Shown piece by piece: positions 1 to 10,792 of a stretch of DNA of 64,000 bases. The translations under genes were made by a program, and so were the position numbers. The first letter of the stretch is position 1, and every line of letters begins with the position of its first letter. The DNA is from Chamaecyparis obtusa (taxonomy: Eukaryota > Streptophyta > Pinopsida > Cupressales > Cupressaceae). The stretch lies in assembly GCA_027943335.1 (NCBI GenBank), contig BSBK01006737.1:310001-374000 (forward strand), read 5' to 3'. The notes beneath the pieces were generated by a model that saw only the letters and a program-made list of their open reading frames with translations, had not been told where the DNA came from and ran no database searches.

Positions 1-488
1 AAACCTTGTGGTTGTTGCATATATATTTCTTCTTCCAAACCACCATGGTGAAAAGTTTCTTTAACATCAAGTTGTTCCAAATGCAAATCTTCAGTAGCCA
101 TAGTACTTAAAACAATGCGTATAGAAGTCATTTTTACAACTAGAGAAAAGATCTAATTAAAATCAATGCCCTTTTTTTGTGCAAATCCCTTTACAACTAA
201 CGTGAATTTAAATATTTTCTTACCTCCATCCTCCTCTTTCAACCTATAAACCCATTTATTTGGTAATACATTTTTACCTACAGGTAACTAACATAATTCC
301 CAAGTTTGATTTTTCAGCAAGGAGTTCATTTCTTCTTCCATAGCAAGCTTCCACTGAACCTTTGTATCCACCTGCACAACTTCATCATATCCTTCTGGTT
401 CACCAACATCTGTTAATAAAATATAATACAAAGAGGGAAAGAACCTTTCAGGAGGTCTGTTGAGCTTTGTTGACTGTCTAATATTCAC
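1..488 (-). pseudogene. copia reverse transcriptase, N-terminal part, broken
   Basis: Would copy element RNA into DNA. The minus strand from 488 down reads MEEEMNSLLKNQTWEL, the usual entry into copia RT, then hits a stop. Matching sequence continues without an open frame (a NKWVYRLK-like stretch near 230-260) and at the window edge reads GLEEEIYMQQPQGF, the conserved copia motif normally written HGDLEEEIYM. The catalytic YVDD region would lie to the left, outside the window. The integrase fragment lies directly upstream. The family assignment is secure and the piece is non-functional. Confidence 0.85.
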
Positions 489-518
489 TAGAGTTTGTGG
501 TATTTGTTATTGTTGTTG

Positions 519-1446
519 TTATTGTTGCAGAGCATGAGGAACCATAGGAACATCATACTTTGGAGTATCCTCCAGTACTACATAATCACTTTCTTTCTTC
601 TCATGCTGCTGCAACTGATCTTTGTACAACACTTTCTCATATAATATGGCATCCTTGCTTCTTATAATTTTCTGAGTTTCAACATCCCAAATTCTATAGC
701 CAAATTTATCAATGTCAAATCCAACAAATATACATTTATTTGACTTAGCTTCCATCTTGGTTCTATTTTTAGAATCTATATGTGCAAATGTTTCACAGCT
801 GAAGGTTCTAAGAAAAGAATAACTCACCTTCTTACCTTCCCATGCTTCCTCTGGAATACCACAACCCAAAGGAGTAGAGGGACCTCTATTGATTAAGTAA
901 ACAACAATGTTTACAACCTCTTCCCACATGTTTAAGTGTAGCCCAACATGCAACCTCATACTCCTTGCATGCTCCATTATTGTCCTATTTATGCACCATT
1001 CAACCACTCCATTTTCTACCTACGAATACTATTAAAGGAACAATAATCTTCAAACTCTTTGTTGCAATACTCACCACCATTATTAGATCTCAGACATTTT
1101 AGTCTTTTACCAGTCTCATTCTCAACCAAGATTTTCCATTTTTTTAAAGTTTCAAATACATTAGATTTTTGCATAAGGAAATAAATCCATACTTTCCTAG
1201 TTGCATCATTAATGAATTTAAAATAATATAGAGAGCCACCAAGGGAAGATACTTGAGCTGGTCCCCATACATCTGTATGCACAAGCTCTAACTTATCATC
1301 TTTCTTTTCCTTCCCACTCTTTAGAAAACTCTCTTTTATTTTTCATACACACAAATTTCACATAAATCGATATTGACACATTTTAGACCTGATAAAACTT
1401 TCTTTGAATGAAGTAATTTCATACCTCTTTCACTCATGTGCCCAAG
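519..1446 (-). pseudogene. copia integrase, broken, catalytic Asp changed
   Basis: Would insert element DNA into the host genome. An HHCC zinc-binding region is readable at about 1330-1446 (LGHMSERGMKLLH, then two cysteine pairs). The core at 1016-1282 starts HTDVWGP, holding the first catalytic Asp. The second catalytic position reads LRSNNGGEY where the family has LRSDNGGEY, so Asp is Asn. The third acid survives beside NRTIMEHARSMR at the start of the 519-1007 segment. That segment continues into the usual linker (CIFVGFD, GYRIWD) toward RT. Stops separate the three pieces. It lies between protease and RT, as expected in copia. Confidence 0.88.
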
Positions 1447-1513
1447 TTTGTTGTACTACAGTGTTGTTTCAGAATCCACAACGATTGTTTCAAATTCTAC
1501 CTGCTCAACTGCA

Positions 1514-1954
1514 TCAATTGTCTATGAACATTGATTTTTCTTTGTAACAATTAAAGTAGAAGGAATAATATGACATACAAAGATATAAGGTGCCTACTTT
1601 CACACCTTTTTCTACTACTAAGAAACCTTTTGACACCTTCCAATTTTTGTCATTAAAAATAACTGTGCAACCTTCATCACCTAGTTGTCCCGCTGAGATT
1701 AAATTCCTACTCAGCCTTGGAACATGCCTTACCTCTTGTAGTAGCCAATGATTCTCATTCTGCAACTTAATCTTAATTCTTCCCTTTCCAAAAATCTGAC
1801 AGGGTTCATTATCTCCCAAATAAACTAGCCCAAAATCCTTGGACATAATCAAGAAAATAACTTCTATGGGGTGTAGCATGAAATGAAGCCCATGAATCGT
1901 CAACATTTTAAAGAGAAAGAAGTAAACATCCTCTTCATATTTGTTACTTACCAC
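1514..1954 (-). pseudogene. copia aspartic protease and pre-integrase region, broken
   Basis: Would process the Gag-Pol polyprotein. The body is clearly copia: WLLQEVRHVPRLSRNLIS, then GQLGDEGC and VGTLYLC. The active-site segment is in a different frame near 1868-1900 and reads DSWASFHATP where the family has DSGAS, so the essential Gly is Trp. A frameshift joins the two parts. It follows the gag zinc knuckle and precedes integrase. Non-functional. Confidence 0.82.
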
Positions 1955-2595
1955 ATTCTCCTCCTTATTACCTTCTTGTTTGTCTCCTTTATTCTTCTAA
2001 AACCAACAATCTTTCTTCTTATGACCTGATTTCCCACAGTACCAGCAATCATTTGGTCCTCTGGATTGAGACCTCTTGCCCTTTTATTTTCCTTGGGATT
2101 TCCCCTGACCTCCAGAATTATTTCCTCTATCCCTTGATCTACCTTTGATTTTTGCATTCAAAATGCTACTTGATGTGGATCGACCTGAGCTTTTCTTATA
2201 AATTTCCTCGCTCAGAATAACACCAACAACATCATCAAATTTTAGGGTACTTGAATCAGAAACATAATTACTAACAACCATTACCAAGCCATTCCAACTT
2301 TCAGGCAAAGAGCACAGAATCAAGAGAGCCCTAATTTCTTCATCAAAATTGACATTAAAAGAAAATAATTGGTTGGTAAATATATTAAACTCATTTAAAT
2401 GATCAGCAAATGACCCACCTTCTACCATTTTCATATTGAATAAACGCTTCATAAGAAATACCTTATTCGAAGCGAAAGGTTTTTCATATAACTTCGCTAG
2501 GGTTTCCATCAACTCTTTAGTTGTCTTGTGTAATATTGAATTCCATCAATTGTGCCAGACATAAATGAATATTGCCAAGTGCCTTCCTATCCAAA
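1955..2595 (-). pseudogene. copia gag, C-terminal three quarters, with CCHC knuckle
   Basis: Structural protein that packages element RNA. The minus strand from 2595 reads LDRKALGNIHLCLA at once, then after a stop and frameshift ETLAKLYEKPFASNK, FADHLNEFN and a Gly/Ser/Arg-rich tail (2084-2512). A CX2CX4HX4C zinc knuckle reads CWYCGKSGHKKKDC at about 1995-2040, in a different frame from the main gag piece. The start of gag is missing here because the CACTA transposon entered just before LDRKAL. The missing N-terminus is at 26236-26395. Confidence 0.9.
2593..2595. repeat. 3-bp target site duplication (AAA), left
   Basis: AAA directly precedes the CACTA terminus at 2596 and is repeated at 26236-26238 after the other terminus. 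CACTA transposons make 3-bp duplications. The same three bases fit the broken gag frame. Confidence 0.85.
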
Positions 2596-2620
2596 CACTA
2601 CTACATTTGGGGCCAAATTT
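2596..2620 (+). repeat. CACTA terminal inverted repeat, left
   Basis: Begins CACTACTACATTTG. Pairs with 26211-26235 with four mismatches in 25 bases (positions 6, 15, 18 and 25). Confidence 0.9.
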
Positions 2621-2860
2621 GACAAAAATTTTTGATGGGTAACTTTTTATTATGAATTTGGTGGTTTTTTTTTTGTAATAGGCCCCGATGATGTCAGTAT
2701 TCCGATGGGTGTTTAATTAACCATTGGAATTCTAAAAAATTTAGGGTATACATTAAAAAAAAAGAAGTGAAACAGCCTCATCATTTTTATTTCTATTGGA
2801 TAGAGAAGGAGTGGGAGAAAAGGAGCAAAAGCTGAGCGTGGGAGAAGGTATGTGATTTCT
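2621..2860 (+). promoter_or_regulatory. CACTA left subterminal region and leader
   Basis: Contains short related motifs (TTTTTGATGGG, CCCCGATGATGTCAG, TTCCGATGGG) like the subterminal transposase-binding repeats of CACTA elements. It is followed by a leader ending GGGAGAAG then GTATGTG, which looks like a first exon and splice donor. A diverged inverted copy of this leader sits at 23935-24045. The regulatory role is inferred from position. Confidence 0.5.
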
Positions 2861-3830
2861 TCATCTTTCGAGCCTTTGGCATCATATTCGAATGCATTTC
2901 ATTTTATTTGATCATGAATGCTCTTTGAAATGACCGCATTCTACTAGTGTCATGCCCTAGCCAATGCTTTATCTCTATTATTTGATGTTATTGGTGCTTG
3001 TGCTCAAGGGTATCGATTCATTGTATTCAAATGTTTGGATTCACATTTGTTGATATTATTGGCATATATGTTTAATGATGCCATTGTATATTGTTGTCAC
3101 TGAAATGACTGCATTCTACTGGTGTTGTGTCCTAGCCCATGCTTTAACTCCATTATTGATGTTATTGGTGCTTGTGCTCAAGGATATCCATTTTTTTGAA
3201 ATGTTGACTGTGGTTATCAAATGGACAGCCTGTGAGCTTCTAGCTAGGCGCCATTTGTATTGATAGCTTAGGGCATCAAATGTATTGTATCATTGATAGT
3301 TGAGACTTTGTTAAAATGAAATAGGACAAAGAATGATTTTTATTTAGTTTCTCTATTTTGATCCCTAAGTGGCTTACAACCCTAGAGAAGTATATGCAGA
3401 TTTATGGATGCAGTTGCAGGATAAATAGCAGCCGATAATTCATAAGAAATCCATGCATCCAATTTGAATAGCAATTAATACAAAGAACTAGGGTCCTCTA
3501 ATGGCCCAATCATCCGGACCTTGACTATCCCCTCAACTAGTGACCCTTCAAAACTGTGTTATCATGCAATTAGTGAGTGATCCTTCATTCTCCTGGTCTG
3601 CCCTGCATCCAAACATATTGGAAATACACAATACAATGATAACAAGTCTTTCACAATCCCCCTTCCCCCAAGGAACACTATCAACCATCCCTTCCACATA
3701 GCATTTCACTGTTTTATGAGTGGATTGTGTAGGAATAATTAACATTAAACAAGGAGCAAACTCCTCAACACATCTTGGAAACCATTGAATTCAATAATAA
3801 ATAAAACCTAACACCAACACTATTCATTTC
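2860..3830 (+). repeat. CACTA internal block A (copy 1)
   Basis: A non-coding block found several times inside the CACTA element. It starts at the putative donor (GTATGTGATTTCTTC), holds two diverged copies of a GGTGCTTGTGCTCAAGG segment (about 2990 and 3167), and ends with AACAAGGAGCAAACTCC near 3750. The segment 2980-3790 is present in reverse complement at 20935-21660. Short open frames in it are not protein-like. Confidence 0.75.
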
Positions 3831-3839
3831 ATAGTTGCA

Positions 3840-5215
3840 AGATACATAGCAGTTGATAATTCACAAGAAATCCATGCATCAAATTTTTATAAGGATATCC
3901 TACTAATCAATAGGAATTTTCTTGATATGACCAATGATTATGCATTTTGATGGCAATGTGCTAGTTCAAAAGGATAATATAAATCTGAAACAATTTTTTC
4001 TGATTTTCTCAAACTATAAATGTGGTTAAACGGAAAATATTATGTGGAAAACCCACAAACCAAGCTAGAAAATGATTGTACATCAAATTATTCCTATATT
4101 CATTCAAGTATTGCTATGCTTCAGCTACCTGACCTTTGAGCTTCATCTAGAGGAATGTGTAGCTTTAAGATAGAGTTACTTCTTGAGCCTTACAATATGG
4201 TGGAAAATGATCAAGATTTGTTTAGGTTGTATCTTTGTTAGTCCCATTGTTAGGTTCTTATGGTTTATGGTTTGAATCTATTATGGTTATGTAAGGGATT
4301 TGTAGATGCTTTTTCTAACATAATAATTGGACACCATGATTGGAACAACTGGTTGTTGTCTATTGTACACATGAATCATAACTGTTAATGGTTCTTTGTG
4401 TTCAAGAATTCATTGATCAATCTTTGAGATTTATTGTCCCAGCTTTAAAAGAGTGATAAAAGATATAGTGAGTTCTATCTTTTCCAAGTGTTTTTTGGGT
4501 GCCATTATCTTCTAGGAGTAATTGCTAGAACCAAATTATGTTCTTTGCCTCTAGTAAATTTTGCAAACATAATCATCTTCTTGGTGAAGGGTTGCTTCCA
4601 TCCCCATGAGGCACTATTGCATGGTTTCTATTCCCTTGTAGTATAGTGAACCTAATTTAATACAAGTGTGCACTATTTTGGGATCCATAATTTATGGCCC
4701 CTACATTGTGGTTGTTAGCCTAAGATAGACCTACCTTTGCATATAATAAGAGGCCAACATGAAACAAACATCTAGAAGTTAGGGGGTTGTTCCCTATCTA
4801 TAATTTATTATTTAATTGTTAAGTGATGATGGGTATATCATGTAATTCATACCTAGTGTGTCTCTTTCTTTCTCTCCACATTTCACATTAGGAGTATATG
4901 CTATAAAATACCAATGAAATCAACTATTGGTCAAATCTAATCAAAATTGCAGTATAAATATTAAAATAGATCTTGAAGAAATATGGGAACCATTTTTTAC
5001 AGATATTGTACAAATGAAGAGAATACTCCCAAGAGGAAATGCTTCAATGTGGAACAATTGAAGGACAATATTTTACTTTTATATGCACATCTACAATGTT
5101 TTTGATATATTTCTAAGATAACAAAACCATAGAAAGAATAACATATAGAAGAAAGTAAAGAATAATGATCATATTTTGAGATATTGTGGAAACTTAAAGG
5201 AAAAAATGCTTGGTG
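3840..5215. other. no gene seen
   Basis: AT-rich non-coding DNA inside the CACTA element. No long frame, tRNA or strong repeat was recognised by reading either strand. Confidence 0.5.
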
Positions 5216-5218
5216 GGG

Positions 5219-5765
5219 TTATCATGCAATCAGTGAGTGATCCTTCATTCCCCCCTCTTCTAGTGACCCTTCAAAACCAAGTTATCATGCAATCAGTGAG
5301 TGATCCTTCATTCTCCTGGTCTGCCCTGCATCCAAATATATTGGAAATACACAATACAATGATAACAAGACTTTCACAATCCCCCTTCCCTCAAGGAACA
5401 CTATCAATATCCAGACCTTGATTGTCCCCTCAACCAGTGACCCTTCAAAACTGGGTTATCATGCAATCAGTGAGTGATCCTTCATTCTCCTGGTCTGCCC
5501 TGCATCCAAACATATTGGAAATACATAATACAATGATAAAAAGTCTTTTACCATCCCCCTTCCCTCAAAAAATTACTATCAACATCCGAACCTTGATTGT
5601 CCCCTCAGCCAGTGACCCTTCAAAACTGGGTTATCATGCAATCAGTGAGTGATCCTTCATTCTCCTGGTCTGCCCTGCATCCAAACATATTGGAAATACA
5701 CAATACAATGATAAAAAGTCTTTCACAATCCCCCTTCCCTCAAGGAACACTATCAACAAGTGATC
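5219..5765 (+). repeat. tandem array, about 175-bp unit
   Basis: The motif TTATCATGCAATCAGTGAGT recurs at 5219, 5282, 5456 and 5631, giving spacings of 63, 174 and 175 bp. Each full unit runs through CTGCCCTGCATCCAAA and CAATCCCCCTTCCCT to AGTGACCCTTCAAAAC. A single diverged unit is at 3555-3690 and an inverted one at about 21010-21190. Open frames here are by-products of the array. Confidence 0.85.
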
Positions 5766-6014
5766 CTTCTTCTTATCAGCCATATCCAATGTTTCATTGA
5801 AGTCATGGCCAAGAATGAAGGTCACCTTACCCATACCATTCATGGATTCTGAAATATTGTTCCAAACTCCTGAAAACTTTTCTATTGCTTCTTTAAATTC
5901 TTCTTCTACCACAATGTCCTCCTGCCCCATCTTCTTGATCTTCCTGGCTAAAGCGGATGAATCCACACACAATAACCCAAAATGAAGAGTTTTGTGTCCT
6001 TTAATGAATCTCAA
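5760..6014 (-). pseudogene. coding-like fragment of unknown family
   Basis: A minus-strand frame of about 85 residues that looks more protein-like than its surroundings: charged, with VEEEFKEAIEKFSGVW, then NGMGKVTFILGHDF. Its first residues (FIKGHKTLHFG) lie in repeated CACTA sequence also found near 11570 and 22590. The central part occurs only here. On its left it fades into the 175-bp array. I do not recognise the family. It could be a decayed CACTA accessory exon or a captured host exon. Confidence 0.35.
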
Positions 6015-6021
6015 TCATTGG

Positions 6022-6132
6022 TAATGTATGGACAATCAAACTAGTAGTCTCCAAAGCATTCAATAAGTGAATATGAATGTTTGAAAACTTTCCTCTCAAC
6101 TTCCCCAACCACTCCTAATCAGTTAGAGGGAT
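6022..6132 (+). repeat. inverted repeat arm (partner 10793-10905)
   Basis: Runs from GTCTCCAAAGCATTCAATAA to TCAGTTAGAGGGA. The reverse complement at 10793-10905 is nearly identical. The pair brackets the nested copia element at 6916-10340. Confidence 0.8.
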
Positions 6133-6479
6133 ATTTATAGAATCTCCACTATTCCTATCCTTGCCAACAATTGGGTAATATTTTTCCAATTTATATTTCA
6201 GATCTGAAATTTATTTTCATTTCTATCAATATTCTTGGATCTGCAATTAATTTTGTCAATATTTTTAGATCTAGTTATTTTCCTATTTTTGGATATATAT
6301 ATTCTGCCAAAAAATTTGGCCTATCAGGCCTATAGTGTTGTGCAAATGGCAATAGAAGTTTAACAACACAAAGCGCGCTCTAAACAAGGTAGCACAAGTC
6401 TACATTATCAAAGCATTGACCAAGCGCATGCCAGTCTGCAGACCGACCCAAGCCTTTTGGCCTTTTATTTAACCTTCAG

Positions 6480-6915
6480 GTGTTTGTGTATAAAGAGGGT
6501 CTAAAAGACCAAAGTGCAGTGCATGTGGGATATATAATTCCCACTGCGCCACCTCCAGTCAGCCCTCACTACTCCTCTAAGCCCGCCACAGCAGCCACTC
6601 AAGCGGGAGTTACCAAAGGGCCCAGCACCTCCGCTGGTCTTCAGCCACCTCAGCACCCCTCTGCTCCATGCAGACGCCCCTTCACCACCACCCAAAGTGG
6701 CTCTGCTCACCCCGTGCCACCGAAGTGGCTCTGCTCATGGCTGCACACTGCCACCACGCCTCTCCATTACAACCCCCAAGCATTGCCCCTCCTTCATGGT
6801 GCCACCGTGGTAGCGGCTCCTCTGGCCCTCATGCACCCCACCTCTCCACAGCCCCCCCTCTCTTAGAGCCTCGCACCCTCCTCTGCACACGTGGATAATG
6901 CATTTACTTAAGTTT
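6480..6915. other. C-rich island, no gene supported
   Basis: About 360 bp (6540-6895) is strikingly rich in CCAC, CCTC and GCC compared with the AT-rich surroundings. It gives Pro/His/Ser-rich frames in two phases and none resembles a protein family. It abuts the truncated 5' LTR at 6916. A milder C-rich patch lies in the leader of the copia derivative at 30520-30665. It may be leftover leader sequence of another element. Confidence 0.4.
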
Positions 6916-7418
6916 ACTAATTACACTTTACTTAAGTTTACTTAGGATAATGCATTTGCATAATTAGTTGTCTTTGAGACACCTAGGAGTTTGCATTTCA
7001 TTTTAGCACATGGTTAGGAGAATCTCCACTTTAGGTGTGATAGTTGTCATCACATACCTCTTTGTGTGTGAGATCCACCTTTAGTGCTCTTATCACATTA
7101 ACATCCTCTCATTGCTGCACATGTTGCACATACTTTGATGTACAATGGAGGATGATCCACCTTTGGTGGACATGTGATTCCACCTTGTGTGGGTGAGATC
7201 TTATCATCTCCTTATCATGTAGTCTTATTGCATTACCTATATATTTGGTCACTCCTACATTGTATGTAATCAATCAATCAATCATTTAATCTATTATTCA
7301 ATATTTGATCATTTGATCATATCATATTTTGTCTCTCTTGAACTTCTAGATCTTGGCTTTTATTCTTTGCCTTAGGAAAATTTTTACATGGTATCAGAGT
7401 GATATCAAAATTCTTACA
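6916..7418 (+). repeat. 5' LTR (5'-truncated) of the gag-only copia element
   Basis: Matches 9825-10340 from TTACTAATTACACTTTAC to the terminal TTCTTACA. A CTATATATTTGG TATA-like site is near 7228. The LTR end contains an embedded older primer-site motif, TGGTATCAGAG, at 7387-7397. Confidence 0.88.
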
Positions 7419-7431
7419 TGGTATCAGAGCC
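7419..7431 (+). other. primer binding site, initiator-Met tRNA
   Basis: TGGTATCAGAGCC directly follows the LTR end. It is complementary to the 3' end of plant initiator methionine tRNA, the standard copia primer. Confidence 0.9.
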
Positions 7432-8215
7432 ATAGGAGTTTCATTGTATAGCCTATTTTGAGAGAATTTTATTGCAGGTCAAAATTGGAGCTTGCTGGTG
7501 CAAATTAGAGGTTGGCATCACATTGAGGAGGTTCAAAAACCCCTAAATCAAGTTTTGTTTCATCCAAATCAGATATTTGAAGCAAAATCTAGAGCCATTT
7601 GAATTTTCAAAGTTCGGCAACGGTGATTCAGAAAAAATAATTTCAGAGGTGATTTTTAAACAGTGATATCTCAGTCATCTGGACTCCTTTTTCAGAGCAA
7701 TCTTTTTTGTTTTGGGGTAGAATTTCACAATCTACACAATGTCGCAGGTGATTTCTTATCCCTATTTCTGATATTTTCTAAAAATTGCAAATCCTAATTT
7801 TTACAACTTTAGAGGCTTTGTTCGGGCTCATATGGACACATTTTTAAGTGCTATTTTTTTTTTAAAGTTCATGATTTTCTGTCTACTTTCCAAATCTGGT
7901 ATCAGTTTGGAAAAATTATGAGTAAACATAGTACTTTCAAAATTTGGTCTATTTTGGCCTATTTTTGGCACTTGTAATTTGTTAGATCCTTGAGAGATCT
8001 TGTGTCTTATTTTTTTGAGTCTACTATAGCTTCATATAATCTGTTGTAATCATCAAAATTAGAAGTCCACTTTGATTCATTTTGGCAAGTGGCAATTGTA
8101 CACGCACTATATATAAAGTGCCAAAATTATCTATTTTGGGGGGGTTCTTTGGCTCATTGCATTTTGGGGGGTACATTGATTTTTTGGTCTCATTGTTTCA
8201 TGTGAGAAGCACATC
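7432..8215 (+). other. untranslated leader of the gag-only copia element
   Basis: Between primer site and gag start. T-rich and non-coding. It has the repeated 'level' phrases common in plant copia leaders, but no further feature was recognised. Confidence 0.5.
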
Positions 8216-8992
8216 ATGGAAGGTTTAATTAAGTTGACAAGAGGGAACTATAAGCAATGGAGTGAATTGGTTCTTGCTCATCTTAGTGAGCATAACCTAT
8301 TGTCTTATTTGTATGAGTATAGACCGAAAAGTCCTTCTTTCAATTGTGACTCTTACTTAGAAGTTGCTAAGGTTATCTATTTGAATATGTATATGGATGT
8401 TATAGATTCCCTTAATGACTATGATGATGAGACAGAAAATATTCATGATCTTTGGACTATTCTTTGGAAATTGTATGGAGATCCACATATTCCTCCACTT
8501 TCAAAATGTCCAGAACCTCCAGTTGGGGCTCCTTCTCCTCCTTTTGAGATCACATCTCTTGATGATGCATGTCTTCCTATAGCCATTGACTCTTGTGATT
8601 CAGTGCAGCAAGATATTCCTTGTCTTCCAAACTTTGTTCCATGGGATGACTACTTGACAGACATTGCAAGTTTGTTTGTGGAGTCCTACATTTGAGATTT
8701 GGGAGACTTCATTGATGACATTCATCTTCTCTTTGTTGAGGATGATCCTTCTTCAGGTGTTGTGAGGGAGCATGTTGACCCTAAGCTTCATTCTCCACTT
8801 GATCCTTCTTTCGAGATTGACATGATTGTGGATCCTTTGATACAAAATTTGGAGAAGGTCTTTTTAACTTCACAGAAGACATTTGAGTCTTTGAAGATTG
8901 GTTTTCATGAGTCTCAAACTTCACTTGAGATGTCACATTGCATGGTTCAGTTTGATCATACTCGTGTTGGAGATTCCTATTCAGTTTCCTGA
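8216..8992 (+). pseudogene. copia gag-like frame with one in-frame stop
   Basis: Starts MEGLIKLTRGNYKQW, the typical plant copia gag opening (L-T-G-x-N-Y-x-x-W). HDLWTILWKLYGD near residue 85 matches the conserved A-W-x-x-L-x-x-x-Y helix. The frame is open to a TGA at 8693-8695 and continues in phase to 8992, so one stop splits an otherwise open 258-codon frame. The second half is acidic and unlike any family I know. No CCHC motif is present. ATG at 8216 is the first in a good context after the leader. Confidence 0.75.
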
Positions 8993-9131
8993 GAGATCAT
9001 ACATTTTGAGTATTCTTCCTAGAGATTGGGGAGGATTCATTGATCCACCTATGGACTTGTTTCTTCCTAAGGGGAGGAACATCATTTAGTTTTCTTGGTG
9101 GAGTTTCTACATTGATCTAGGTGCATCTATC

Positions 9132-9605
9132 ATGGGTGTACATTCTACATTGAGGAGGGGCTTTCTTGCTTCTCTTCCTACTTTATTTAAGGAGGCATTT
9201 TTATCTTTGGAGTTTGATCCAAATTCTTACATGGATCAATTATCATTGGTTCCTTGTATGTCACCTTCTTCTATTGAGCTCATTCCTAATTGGTTCATAG
9301 CATCTTCATCAACCAAGGACATGGCGACACTTGAGCATAATTTAGAGACATCATACTTCATTTGGATTCCCCTTCCTACTTCCTATCCACAATGGGAAGC
9401 CTTCTTACATCTATACTTGGTGTATCTTCTTCCTAAGAGGAGAAATGTTGTTTGTAGGCATTGGACTATGTTTTGTCTTCAAGCACTTACCATCCTTGGA
9501 GGAGATTACTCATTATGGGGGGGATATCCTATCTCTTTGTTTCCTTCCTTTGGGGGGATTTTTTATTGTATATGCATGATGTATGTCATAATAGAGGGTT
9601 CTTGA
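9132..9605 (+). CDS. unknown 157-residue frame in copia interior
   Basis: Open frame following the gag remnant, rich in hydrophobic and aromatic residues near its end (GGDYSLWGGYPISLFPSFGG). I do not recognise it. It lacks protease, integrase or RT motifs. It may be a decayed remnant of pol or a chance frame in T-rich DNA. The DNA just after it (9650-9790) resembles the pre-polypurine region of the element at 29657-32910. Confidence 0.25.
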   Translation: MGVHSTLRRGFLASLPTLFKEAFLSLEFDPNSYMDQLSLVPCMSPSSIELIPNWFIASSSTKDMATLEHNLETSYFIWIPLPTSYPQWEAFLHLYLVYLLPKRRNVVCRHWTMFCLQALTILGGDYSLWGGYPISLFPSFGGIFYCICMMYVIIEGS

Positions 9606-9796
9606 TTACTCCATCCATGCATTCATCTTGTATTCATCTCTCTTTTGGGGGGAGGGTTTTTCCCATGAGGTTTTCCCTCTTTCTTCGCTTTATGAGAGAT
9701 TGCATTGTTCTTATTGTACATGGGTACCTAACATGGCCTAGTAGTCAGGACCCATCTTGCATTGTGAGCTTAAGTGCATTCCCCTAAGTTGCACTT

Positions 9797-9805
9797 AAGG
9801 GGGGG
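9797..9805 (+). other. polypurine tract
   Basis: AAGGGGGGG immediately before the 3' LTR start TGTTGG. It is the plus-strand primer of reverse transcription. Confidence 0.85.
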
Positions 9806-10340
9806 TGTTGGTGTAATTAAATATTACTAATTACACTTTACTTAAGTTTACTTAGGATAATGCATGTGCATAATTAGTTGTCTTTGAGACACCTAGGAGT
9901 TTGCATTTCATTTTAGCATATGGTTAGGAGAATCTCCACTTTAGGTGTGATAGTTGTCATCACATACCTCTTTGTGTGTGAGATCCACCTTTAGTTCTCT
10001 TATCACATTATCCTCCTCTCATTGCTGCACATGTTGCACATACTTTGATGTACAATGGAGGATGATCCACCTTTGGTGGACATGTGATTCCACCTTGTGT
10101 GGGTGAGATCTTATCATCTCCTTATCATGTAGTCTTATTGCATTGCCTATATATTTGGGCACTCCTACATTGTATGTAATCAATCAATCAATCATTTAAT
10201 CTATTATTCAATATTTGATCATTTGATCATATCATATTTTGTCTCTCTTGTGCTATCTCTTGAGCGTCTAGATCTTGGCTTTTCTTCTTGGCCTTAGGCA
10301 AATTCTTACATGGTATCAGAGCGATATCAAAATTCTTACA
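9806..10340 (+). repeat. 3' LTR of the gag-only copia element
   Basis: A 535-bp LTR beginning TGTTGGTGTAATTAAA and ending AATTCTTACA. It is complete at both ends, unlike its 5' partner. Confidence 0.9.
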
Positions 10341-10790
10341 CTATCCTTACCAACAATTCTTAAACATACTTTATCTGATATGATAATAACATGCTAAAAT
10401 GAACCAATGGCATGTTCTTCATGTGGTACAAGGAAGATTTGACTATCAAATATTCCTTCGTGCAAGTTGAGTACGAGAAAAGGTATGTGATTTCTTCATC
10501 TTTGATTGGTATCTTTGACGGGAAACTTCTTTCGAGCCTCTGGCATCATATTAGACCACAAATTTCAAATGCATTGCATTTTATTTGATCATGAATGCTC
10601 ACTGAAATGACCACATTCTATTGGTGTCGTGCCCTAGCCCATGCTTTATCTCCATTATTTGATGTTATTAGTGCTTGTGCTCAAGGATATCGATTCAATG
10701 TTTTCAAATGTTTGGATTCACGTTTGTTGATATTACAATTCATCATATCAAATAAAGTATGTTTAAGAAGTTTTAGTGTCTAAACACTCA
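10341..10790 (+). repeat. CACTA block A (copy 2, partial)
   Basis: Resumes CACTA sequence after the copia insertion. AACAATTCTTAAACATAC matches 21720-21745 and 23280-23310 (inverted). 10480-10740 repeats the 2850-3060 leader/intron segment. The short frame at 10595-10783 is not credible. Confidence 0.7.
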
Positions 10791-10792
10791 AC

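Larger units (their letters stand above)
6916..10340 (+). mobile_element. non-autonomous Ty1/copia-like element with gag only
   Basis: Two LTRs flank a 2.4-kb interior with an initiator-Met primer site at the left and a polypurine tract at the right. Only a gag-like frame is present. There is no zinc knuckle, protease, integrase or RT, so it would depend on another element's enzymes. The 5' LTR lacks about 19 terminal bases and no target duplication can be seen. It lies inside CACTA repeat sequence: the right flank continues as block A. By eye the LTRs differ at roughly 3% of positions plus a 13-bp indel. Confidence 0.85.

Noticed and set aside
5176..5800. Three similar short proteins encoded by the 175-bp array
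   Set aside because: They are the same repeat read in frame. The sequence is equally repeated where it is not open.
6149..6180. CCTATCCTTGCCAACAATT as left flank of the nested copia element
   Set aside because: It resembles the right flank at 10341 (CTATCCTTACCAACAATT) but lies over 700 bp from the truncated LTR, with unrelated C-rich DNA between, so a target duplication cannot be claimed.
6480..6898. Overlapping Pro/His/Ser-rich frames as a gene
   Set aside because: Both phases are open because the DNA is C-rich, with no family motif, no conserved start and no neighbour that would explain a gene.
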